Shown: positions 18,504-24,802 of the stretch, piece after piece
Layout of the letters: each line of letters opens with the position of its first letter
Position numbering within the stretch: the first letter of the stretch is position 1
From: Actinoplanes derwentensis
GTDB taxonomy: Bacteria; Actinomycetota; Actinomycetes; Mycobacteriales; Micromonosporaceae
Length of the DNA stretch: 64,000 nucleotides
Direction: 5' to 3'
Assembly: GCF_900104725.1 (NCBI RefSeq)
Contig: NZ_LT629758.1
Coordinates: forward strand, 1,984,001-2,048,000
Program-made: the position numbers and the translations under genes
Notes under the pieces: generated by a model
Seen by the model: the letters and a program-made list of their open reading frames with translations, nothing else
Databases searched by the model: none
What the model was told of the DNA's origin: nothing

Positions 18504-18911
18504 ATGACGGCAGTGGTGGTGAGTGCCCGGGAATTGGCGCGCCGGTCGCAAGCGGCGGCGTCCGTAAAGGATCGGGCCGGCTGGCTCGGCCTGTTCGCCG
18601 GCGACGCCGTGGTGGAGGATCCGGTCGGGCCGTCGCCGCTCTGCCCGGACGGGCGCGGGCATCACGGGACCGAGGCCATCGCCGCCTTCTACGACAGCGT
18701 GATCGGGCAGGTCGACCGGATGCGGTTCGAGATCGAACGGTCCTACCTGTGCGGTGACGAGGTCGCCGACGTCGGCACCATCCACCTCACGTTCCCGGGC
18801 GGCGACACCATGCGGGTGCGAGGCGTGTTCACGTACCGCGGCGACGGCACCGGCAAGATCGCGGCACTACGAGCGTTCTGGGAGTTCACCAATCCAGACG
18901 GCCAGTCGTAA
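18504..18911 (+). CDS. NTF2-like / ketosteroid isomerase-like protein
   Basis: 135 residues with GGAGG 7 bases before the ATG. It has the SnoaL/NTF2-like cone fold: an N-terminal helix, then WLGLFAGDAVVEDPVGPSP with an Asp at the position used as general base in delta-5-3-ketosteroid isomerase, HHGTEAIAAFYDSVI, and a C-terminal beta-sheet ending in RAFWEFTN. This fold is used by steroid isomerases, polyketide cyclases and dehydratases. The KstR-like operator directly in front favours a role in steroid or related ring metabolism. No other steroid gene is nearby, so it would belong to a dispersed regulon. Confidence 0.75.
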   Translation: MTAVVVSARELARRSQAAASVKDRAGWLGLFAGDAVVEDPVGPSPLCPDGRGHHGTEAIAAFYDSVIGQVDRMRFEIERSYLCGDEVADVGTIHLTFPGGDTMRVRGVFTYRGDGTGKIAALRAFWEFTNPDGQS

Positions 18912-19120
18912 CGTGCCCGGCGGGTGCGGACCGCGCCGTCACGCTGGCTGGCCGCCGCACCGTCCGATTCCGATCTGTCCCGCCGCGATCATCTGTCGCT
19001 GGCCGACCTGAACGGATGGCCCAGTTCGAACTGCTCCCGCCGGAGCGGCCGTCGCCCGGCCGGGATCCGGCCAACGTCATCATCGGCCGGGCCGGTGGGG
19101 GGAGTGCGGGAGTGAGGTGC

Positions 19121-19145
19121 CCCGCCGGGCGGTGAGCCCGGCGGG
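19121..19145. terminator. Hairpin terminator downstream of the peptide gene
   Basis: Arms CCCGCCGGGC and GCCCGGCGGG are exact complements around a 5-base loop. The hairpin lies just beyond the stop of the minus-strand peptide gene and can end its transcript. No long T-tract, as usual in this GC range. Confidence 0.6.
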
Positions 19146-19157
19146 ACGGTGGCACGA

Positions 19158-19361
19158 TCAGCAGGTGCCGATCTTGGTGTAGGTGCTGGCGCACCGGTCG
19201 TCGCAGCTCGCGAGCAACTGGCAGTTCTTGCAGTAGTAGGCGCCGTTGGAGGCGCAGTAGCAGAAGCCCCAGAACTGTCCCGGGGTGCAGGCCGCCGCGG
19301 CTTCCACCTCGGGGACGAAGCGGGCGAGCAGGCGGTCGGCCAGGTTTCCGAGTCGTCGCAT
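19158..19361 (-). CDS. Cysteine-rich precursor peptide (8 Cys)
   Basis: 67 residues with GAGGAG just before the ATG. The first 23 residues (leader, LADRLLARFVPEVEAAA) form an amphipathic rather than hydrophobic helix, so this is not an ordinary Sec signal, and it ends in an Ala-rich A-x-A cleavage site. The remaining 43 residues hold eight cysteines (25, 34, 36, 44, 47, 53, 57, 67), many aromatic residues and the end KIGTC; four disulfides are possible. Divergent from genes for a MauE-like protein, a thioredoxin-like protein, an ABC exporter and a signal peptidase, which gives a plausible export, oxidation and cleavage route. No known peptide family recognised; activity unknown (bacteriocin, signal or cofactor protein are options). 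Confidence 0.75.
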   Translation of the reverse strand: MRRLGNLADRLLARFVPEVEAAAACTPGQFWGFCYCASNGAYYCKNCQLLASCDDRCASTYTKIGTC

Positions 19362-19414
19362 GATTCTCCTCGTATCGGGTGTCGATCACGCACCGCAATG
19401 GCTGCGGCCAGCCG

Positions 19415-19446
19415 AACGTAGGGCGGCCGGGTACAGCCGGGATACA
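19415..19446 (-). promoter_or_regulatory. SARP-type promoter for the cysteine-rich peptide gene
   Basis: On the minus strand TGTATCC and TGTACCC are direct heptamers with an 11-bp period (4-bp spacer), followed after exactly 8 bp by TACGTT, a TANNNT -10 element, at 19420-19415. This is the geometry of SARP activator sites, in which the regulator replaces -35 recognition. The expected start of transcription is about 50 bases before the ATG of the peptide gene. Confidence 0.75.
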
Positions 19447-19456
19447 TCGCCGCGGC

Positions 19457-19488
19457 TGTACCCGCGCTGTATCCCGGGCTCCTACCGT
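19457..19488 (+). promoter_or_regulatory. SARP-type promoter for the mauE-like operon
   Basis: On the plus strand TGTACCC and TGTATCC are spaced with an 11-bp period and are followed after exactly 8 bp by TACCGT at 19483-19488. It mirrors the site on the other strand, so one regulator probably drives the peptide and its processing genes together. Two AfsR/SARP genes lie at the end of the same cluster. Confidence 0.75.
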
Positions 19489-19519
19489 CGGGTCTCTCGG
19501 CGGCGGTGAGGAGCGTGCG

Positions 19520-20032
19520 GTGAACTGGACGGTGGCCTGTCAGGCGATGCTGGTGCTGACGTTCGCCGTCGCCGCGGCCGGGAAGGTGCGGCCGGCCGGG
19601 TTCGGGGAGTTCCGGGGATCGTTGTCGCGGAGTCTGCCGGTGCCGCGCCCGCTGGGCACCCCGCTGGCCGCTGGTGTGGTGGGCGCGGAGCTCACGGCGA
19701 CCGCGGCGATGGTGCTGCCGACCACCGCCCGCTGGGGGTTCGGGCTCGCCGCGATCCTGCTGGCCGGGTTCACCGGGGCGATCCTGGTGATGCGCCGCCG
19801 CGGTTCGGCCGAGCCGTGCCGTTGTTTCGGGGCGTCGGCGGAGCCGCCGGGCCGGGCCGCCGTGGTCCGCAACGTGCTGCTGCTGGCGACCGCGATCTTC
19901 GGGCTGGCCGGTTCTCCGGCCGGTCCGGGGCTGCCGCTGCCGGCGGTCGCCCTCGCTGTCGCGGCGGGCGCGGTGACGGCGCTGCTGCTGATCAACCTGG
20001 ACGAGATCGCCGGCCTGCTCGCGGCGACCTGA
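19520..20032 (+). CDS. MauE/DoxX-like redox membrane protein
   Basis: 170 residues from a GTG with GAGGAG 7 bases upstream; longer frames reach into the promoter. Four membrane helices (about 5-22, 45-65, 72-90 and 112-165 in two parts) and the motif AEPCRCFGA with a C-x-C pair between helices three and four identify the MauE family. MauE, with MauD, is needed to form the many disulfides of the methylamine dehydrogenase small subunit. Here no dehydrogenase is present, and the likely client is the divergent 8-Cys peptide. First gene of a four-gene coupled set. Confidence 0.8.
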   Translation: MNWTVACQAMLVLTFAVAAAGKVRPAGFGEFRGSLSRSLPVPRPLGTPLAAGVVGAELTATAAMVLPTTARWGFGLAAILLAGFTGAILVMRRRGSAEPCRCFGASAEPPGRAAVVRNVLLLATAIFGLAGSPAGPGLPLPAVALAVAAGAVTALLLINLDEIAGLLAAT

Positions 20033-20070
20033 CCTGTCGTATCCACCGTTTCCACGTATCGGGGAGTGTC

Positions 20071-20607
20071 ATGTCCTATCTGACCGCCGCCGTCGTTCTC
20101 GTCGGGTTGCTCGGTGTCGTCAATCTGCTGCTGTCCTTCGGTGTGCTGCGCCGGCTGCGCAGACATTCCGAGCTGTTGTCGGCCCGGCAGACCGAGCAGG
20201 GCCCGCTGATGCTCGCCGCCGGGCAGACGGTGCCCGCGGTCACCGCGACCGCGATCGACGGCCGCCCGGTGGCCCCGGCGGAGTTCCCCGGCCAGACACT
20301 GGTCGGCTTCTTCTCGCCCGGTTGCACGGCCTGTCACGAGCGTCTTCCTTCCTTCCTGTCGTACGCCGGGGAACTGGCCGATCCGGCCAAGGTCCTGGCG
20401 GTCATCGTCGGCACCGGGGCGGACGTGGCCGCACTGGAATCCGAGCTGGCGGCGGTCGCCCGGGTGGTGCGGGAACCGGCCGACGGGACGTTGACGGCCG
20501 CCTTCGCGGTCCGCGGCTTCCCGTCGTTCCTGCTGGTCGAGCCGGGCGGCATGGTGCTCGCGAGCGGCCTGGCGATGAGTGAACTGCCCGTGCACGCCAC
20601 GGCATGA
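20071..20607 (+). CDS. MauD/TlpA-like membrane-anchored thioredoxin
   Basis: 178 residues, ATG behind GGGGAG. One N-terminal membrane helix (about 4-24) anchors a thioredoxin-fold domain with the redox motif F-S-P-G-C-T-A-C-H-E near residue 88 and a cis-Pro segment GFPSFLLV. The active site faces outside the membrane. MauD-type proteins transfer oxidising or reducing equivalents to MauE-dependent clients, so disulfide formation in the exported peptide is the likely job. Its stop overlaps the ABC gene start as ATGA. Confidence 0.82.
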   Translation: MSYLTAAVVLVGLLGVVNLLLSFGVLRRLRRHSELLSARQTEQGPLMLAAGQTVPAVTATAIDGRPVAPAEFPGQTLVGFFSPGCTACHERLPSFLSYAGELADPAKVLAVIVGTGADVAALESELAAVARVVREPADGTLTAAFAVRGFPSFLLVEPGGMVLASGLAMSELPVHATA

Positions 20608-22409
20608 GGCCGCTGCTGCGGGCCCAGCGTTACGTCTGGCAGGCCTCGCCGGTCCGGTTGCTCGCCCGGATCCTGCTGGTGGTGGCCGCGGGACTGGTTC
20701 CGGTGGCGCTGGCGTGGCTGACCAGGACGGTGCTGGACCGGATCGGTGATCCGTCGGCGCCGCTGCTGGCCCCGGCCCTGGCACTGGCCTGCGCCGGGGT
20801 GGCCGCGGCCATGCTGCCGCAGCTCAACGGCTACCTCGGTAGCCAGATCACCCGCACTGTCACGCTCGCGGCCAAAGATCGGCTGTTCGGGGCGATCGGG
20901 CGGCTTCGCGGGCTGGCCCGGTTCGAGGACGCCGCGTTCCACGACCGGCTGCGGATGGCGACGCACGGAACGAGCGGTCCGGCCGATCTGGTCAGCAGTG
21001 TCCTCGGCGCCGGTCAAGGAGCGCTGACGATCGTGGGGTTCCTGGGCACCCTGGCGGTACTGAACCCGTGGATGGCGCTGGTGGTGGTGGCCGGGGCGGT
21101 GCCGACTCTGCGGGCCGAGCTGACACTGAGCCGGGACCGCGCCCGGGTCGACTTCGCGTTGAGTGCGGCCGGGCGCCGGGAGATCTTCTATGCCGATCTG
21201 CTGACCAGCGTACGGGCGATCAAGGAAGTTCGGCTCTTCGGTCTGGGTGGTCTGTTCCGGGGCCGGATGCTGACCGAGTTGCGGGCGATCGACGCCGGGC
21301 AGCGCGGAGCGGACCGGCGGGAGCTGCTGGCCCAGGCACTGCTCGGGGTGACCGGTGCGGTGATCGCCGGCGGCGGGCTGGTGTGGGCGGTGGTGGCGGC
21401 ACGGCAGGGCCGGCTCAGTGTCGGTGACGTGGCGGTGTTCGTCGCGGCGGTCGCCGGGGTGCAGGGGGCGCTGGCGACGGTGTTCAGCACGGCCGGGCGG
21501 GGTCATCACGCGATGCTGATGTTCGGCCACTACTGCGCGGTGGTCGACAGTGAGCCGGATCTGCCGCCGCCGGCGTCCGGGCAGGTTACGCCGGTGCCGG
21601 AGCTGCGGCACGGGATCGAGCTGACCGATGTGTGGTTCCGGTACCGGGACGATCTGCCGTGGGTGCTGGCCGGGGTGGACGTGGTCATTCCGGCCGGCCG
21701 GGCGACCGCGCTGGTCGGGCTGAACGGGGCTGGCAAGAGCACCCTGGTCAAGCTACTGTGCCGGTTCTACGACCCGACCCGCGGCTCGATCACCTGGGAC
21801 GGTGTCGACCTGCGCGACTTCGAGGTGGACGAGCTGCGCCGGCGGATGAGCGTGGTCTTTCAGGACTTCATGGAGTACGAGTTGAGCGCCGCCGAGAACA
21901 TCGCGGTCGGCGATCTCACGGCGCTGGACGACGGCGGTGAGCGCGTCACCGAGGCGGCCCGGCGGGCCGGGTGTGATCCGTTCCTGCGGGAGCTGCCGCA
22001 CGGCTACGACACCCTGCTGACCCGGATCTTCCTGGACGCCGCCGATCGTGACGATCCCCGGACCGGGGTGGTGCTCTCCGGCGGCCAGTGGCAGCGGGTG
22101 GCACTGGCCCGGGCGCTGGTCCGCACCCACGGTGACCTGCTGATCCTGGACGAGCCGAGCGCCGGGCTGGACGCCGAGGCCGAACATCAGGTGCACGAGC
22201 GGCTGCGGGATCACCGGCGGGGCCGGACCAGTCTGCTGATCTCGCACCGGATGAGCACGATCCGGCAGGCGGACACGATCGTGGTGCTCGGTGCGGGCGC
22301 CGTCGTGGAACGCGGTGGCCATGACGAGCTGATCACCGCCGGTGGTGAGTACGCCCGGCTGTTCGCGTTGCAGGCGGCCGGTTACCGCAAGGCGGTGGAG
22401 GTCTCGTGA
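20604..22409 (+). CDS. ABC exporter (fused membrane and ATPase domains)
   Basis: 601 residues. The N-terminal 310 residues carry six membrane helices; the ATPase domain follows with Walker A GLNGAGKST near residue 375, signature LSGGQWQRVALARAL, Walker B LLILDEPSAGLD and a switch His in ISHRMSTI. It would act as a dimer. No C39 peptidase domain is fused at the N-terminus, unlike classic bacteriocin exporters, so leader removal must be done by another enzyme, fitting the S26 peptidase gene that overlaps its stop (GTGA). Proposed substrate: the 8-Cys peptide. Confidence 0.88.
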   Translation: MRPLLRAQRYVWQASPVRLLARILLVVAAGLVPVALAWLTRTVLDRIGDPSAPLLAPALALACAGVAAAMLPQLNGYLGSQITRTVTLAAKDRLFGAIGRLRGLARFEDAAFHDRLRMATHGTSGPADLVSSVLGAGQGALTIVGFLGTLAVLNPWMALVVVAGAVPTLRAELTLSRDRARVDFALSAAGRREIFYADLLTSVRAIKEVRLFGLGGLFRGRMLTELRAIDAGQRGADRRELLAQALLGVTGAVIAGGGLVWAVVAARQGRLSVGDVAVFVAAVAGVQGALATVFSTAGRGHHAMLMFGHYCAVVDSEPDLPPPASGQVTPVPELRHGIELTDVWFRYRDDLPWVLAGVDVVIPAGRATALVGLNGAGKSTLVKLLCRFYDPTRGSITWDGVDLRDFEVDELRRRMSVVFQDFMEYELSAAENIAVGDLTALDDGGERVTEAARRAGCDPFLRELPHGYDTLLTRIFLDAADRDDPRTGVVLSGGQWQRVALARALVRTHGDLLILDEPSAGLDAEAEHQVHERLRDHRRGRTSLLISHRMSTIRQADTIVVLGAGAVVERGGHDELITAGGEYARLFALQAAGYRKAVEVS

Positions 22410-22894
22410 CGTTCTCGGTCCCGGTGGTGGCTGTTGTAGTGCTCGCGGCGGTTGTCGTGCTCCGTCGGGTGCGGCGGCGGCATGCCGTGGTGCGGGTGAC
22501 CGGGTCGTCGATGGCGCCGACGTTCCGGCCCGGGGATCGGGTGCTGGTGCGGCGGACGGTGGCCGGGGTGCGTACCGGCGATGTGGTCGCGGTCGAAGCC
22601 CCCGAACAGGGTCGATGGCCGACTCGGCCGCTCAGCACCGGCATCGGCGGGCGGCGCTGGCTGATCAAACGGGTCGCCGCGGTCGCCGGGGAACCGGTCC
22701 CCGCGACCGGGATACCCGCGCTGGCCGGGGAACGGATCGTGCCGGACGGGTTCCTGGTGCTACTCGGGGACGCCGGGGAGATCAGCTACGACTCGAAGCA
22801 GGTCGGCTACTTCCCGGCGGCCCGGGTGCTCGGCGTCGCGGTCCGGTTGCTGGACGGCTACCGCCAGCGTGGCGAGTTCCGCATCGAGGCGTGA
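22406..22894 (+). CDS. S26 family signal peptidase
   Basis: 162 residues from a GTG overlapping the ABC gene stop. One N-terminal membrane helix (about 6-22) followed by RVRRR puts the catalytic domain outside. The S26 boxes are present: the nucleophile serine in TGSSMAPTFRPGDRVLV, the catalytic lysine in RRWLIKRVAAVAGE, and a late GDAGEISYDSKQVGYF segment. Length is typical for a short Gram-positive type I enzyme. In this coupled set it probably cleaves the Ala-rich site of the peptide leader. Its last 37 bases overlap convergently the end of the next regulator. Confidence 0.85.
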   Translation: MTFSVPVVAVVVLAAVVVLRRVRRRHAVVRVTGSSMAPTFRPGDRVLVRRTVAGVRTGDVVAVEAPEQGRWPTRPLSTGIGGRRWLIKRVAAVAGEPVPATGIPALAGERIVPDGFLVLLGDAGEISYDSKQVGYFPAARVLGVAVRLLDGYRQRGEFRIEA

Positions 22895-24666
22895 CCGGCC
22901 GGGCGGTCCTCGTGCATCACCAGGCGCACCAGGCCGTGTACCCGGTAGCGGCCCGGCCCGTTTTCGGTCAGGAACCCGCCGTCCACCAGGACATCCAGCA
23001 GATCCGTGTCGTCGTCGGTGACGCCCTGAGACAGGCTCAGTGACTTGAGCAGGCGGCGGGCCGCCGGTGGCAGCGCCCGGCACGCGCCGGTCAGCCGGGA
23101 CCGGATGTCCAGGTCACCGGTGCGCAGGGTGTCCAGCCGGGTGGACTCGTCGTCCAGCAGCGCGGCCAGCCGGTCCAGCGGCCGCCCGGGACGGCTCGTG
23201 GCCCGCGCGGCGGCGATCCGGACCGCCAGCGGCAGCGTCTCGCAGCTCCGCACGATCCGGCCGATCACCGCCCGGTCCCGGTCAGCCGGGCCGCCCGTCA
23301 CCGCGCGTTCCCGGTCGGCCGGCCCGTCGAGGACGGCGCTGAACAGGGCAATCGCGTCCGGCTCGGGCAGACCGGTCAGGGTGATGTGCCGGGCGCCGTC
23401 GAGTGCCGGAAGCCGGGACCGGCCGGTCACCAGCACCCCGCAACCCGCCGTGCCCGGCAGCAACGCCCGCACCTGCGGCTCACCGGCGGCGTTGTCCAGC
23501 ACCACCAGGACCCGGCGGCCGTCCAGAGTGCTGCGCAACATGCCGGTACGGGCCGGGAGCGCGGCCGGGATCCGGTCGGCCGGCACCCCCTGTGCCGTCA
23601 GGAACCGCCCGATCACCTCCTCGGGCGTGGCCGGGTCCGGGCCGTCACCGCGCAGATCGGCGTAGAGCTGACCGTCCGGATAGCCGCCGGCCACCCGGTG
23701 CGCGAGGGCGACTGCCAGCGCGGTCTTGCCCACCCCGGCCAGCCCGGAGACCACCACGATCGGCAGGACGTCGCGCCGGGCGGGGCCGAGTACCCGTACG
23801 CCCAGTTCGATCTCGCTCGTCCGGCCGGTGAAACCGGCGACCGGAGGCGGCGTGAGAAACGGTGTGAACAGGGGATCAGCGGCCACGATCGGCTCCGGCT
23901 CGGGACGGTCGCGATCCAGCCGGGGACTCCGGTCCAGGACGGCGAGGTGCAGGTCGGTCAGTTCCCGGCCCGGTTCTATGCCGAGTTGGTCCCGCAGCAG
24001 ATCCCGGGCGGTGGCGAAGGCCGCCAGCGCGCCGGACACGTCGCCGCAGTGGTAGAGCGCCGTCATCAACTGGGCGTGCGCGTGCTCCCGCAGCGGGTTG
24101 TCGTCCAGGTGCCGGCGCAGCATCGGCACCGCTTCGGCGAACCGGCCGTCGCACAGGCGGGCGTCGACGGTCTCCTCGACCACCTGGACCCGTTCCTCCT
24201 CCAGCACCGCCGCGAACGTGCTGAGCATCGGCCCGTCACGCAGCCCGTCCAGTGCCGAGCCCCGCCAGATCCCCAGCGCCTGGTCCAGGTGCCGCATCGC
24301 GGTACGCGGCTGCCCGCCGGCCGCCCGGCCCCGCTCGACCAGGGCCCGGAACTCGTTCAGGTCCACCCGACAGTCGTCGGCCAGCCGCAGCTGGTAGCCG
24401 TGCGGCCGGGCCAGGATCGACACCGGCGCCGGAGCCGAGCCGAACGAGCGGCGCAACGCGGCCACATAGGTCCGGATGTTGGCGACCGCCGACGACGGCG
24501 GCGACCCGGCCCACAACTCCCCGGCCAGCTCGTCGATCGCGATCACCCGGTCGTGGTTGGCGATCAGGTACGCCAGCACGATCCTCGTCTTGCCCGCCGC
24601 CATCCGGATCGCCGCCGTCCCCCGCCGGACGTCCAGTGGACCCAGCAGACCTATCGAAACCGACAC
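22858..24666 (-). CDS. AfsR/SARP family regulator with NB-ARC ATPase
   Basis: 602 residues. Residues 1-95 form an OmpR-like winged helix of the SARP type, 95-245 the bacterial transcriptional activation (BTAD) domain, and 280-560 an NB-ARC ATPase with P-loop SGLAGVGKTALAVALAH and a later VLVVLDNAA Walker B. The C-terminal TPR array found in full AfsR is missing. A tandem 9-residue repeat (GPADRxRAV twice) sits near residue 455. It is a likely activator of the adjacent peptide cluster. Divergent from the second regulator. Confidence 0.85.
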   Translation of the reverse strand: MSVSIGLLGPLDVRRGTAAIRMAAGKTRIVLAYLIANHDRVIAIDELAGELWAGSPPSSAVANIRTYVAALRRSFGSAPAPVSILARPHGYQLRLADDCRVDLNEFRALVERGRAAGGQPRTAMRHLDQALGIWRGSALDGLRDGPMLSTFAAVLEEERVQVVEETVDARLCDGRFAEAVPMLRRHLDDNPLREHAHAQLMTALYHCGDVSGALAAFATARDLLRDQLGIEPGRELTDLHLAVLDRSPRLDRDRPEPEPIVAADPLFTPFLTPPPVAGFTGRTSEIELGVRVLGPARRDVLPIVVVSGLAGVGKTALAVALAHRVAGGYPDGQLYADLRGDGPDPATPEEVIGRFLTAQGVPADRIPAALPARTGMLRSTLDGRRVLVVLDNAAGEPQVRALLPGTAGCGVLVTGRSRLPALDGARHITLTGLPEPDAIALFSAVLDGPADRERAVTGGPADRDRAVIGRIVRSCETLPLAVRIAAARATSRPGRPLDRLAALLDDESTRLDTLRTGDLDIRSRLTGACRALPPAARRLLKSLSLSQGVTDDDTDLLDVLVDGGFLTENGPGRYRVHGLVRLVMHEDRPAGHASMRNSPRWR

Positions 24667-24720
24667 CGCGCACTCCCCGCCCCGTAGACGTGCCCCGTGA
24701 TCGACATGGTCGGGGCGGGC

Positions 24721-24739
24721 GCTTACCGCACGCTTACCC
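24721..24739. promoter_or_regulatory. 11-bp-period direct repeat between two SARP genes
   Basis: GCTTACC-GCAC-GCTTACC repeats a heptamer with an 11-bp period in the divergent promoter region of the two regulators. The TACC core is shared with the heptamers at 19429-19474. No good TANNNT lies 8 bp away on either strand, so the controlled direction is unclear. Confidence 0.5.
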
Positions 24740-24802
24740 GGCGGCTCGTTTGCGCTGGCCGGGACTGTCCTTCATGGATGTTGACAACGAAAGACATGTA
24801 AA

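Noticed and set aside
18912..19120. Small plus-strand frame containing MAQFELLPPERPSPGRDP
   Set aside because: Only about 36 codons without ribosome binding site or known relatives; cannot be separated from chance in GC-rich DNA.
19158..19361. Lanthipeptide or sactipeptide precursor as explanation of the Cys-rich peptide
   Set aside because: No LanM/LanBC, radical-SAM or YcaO gene is in the cluster; redox proteins favour disulfides instead.
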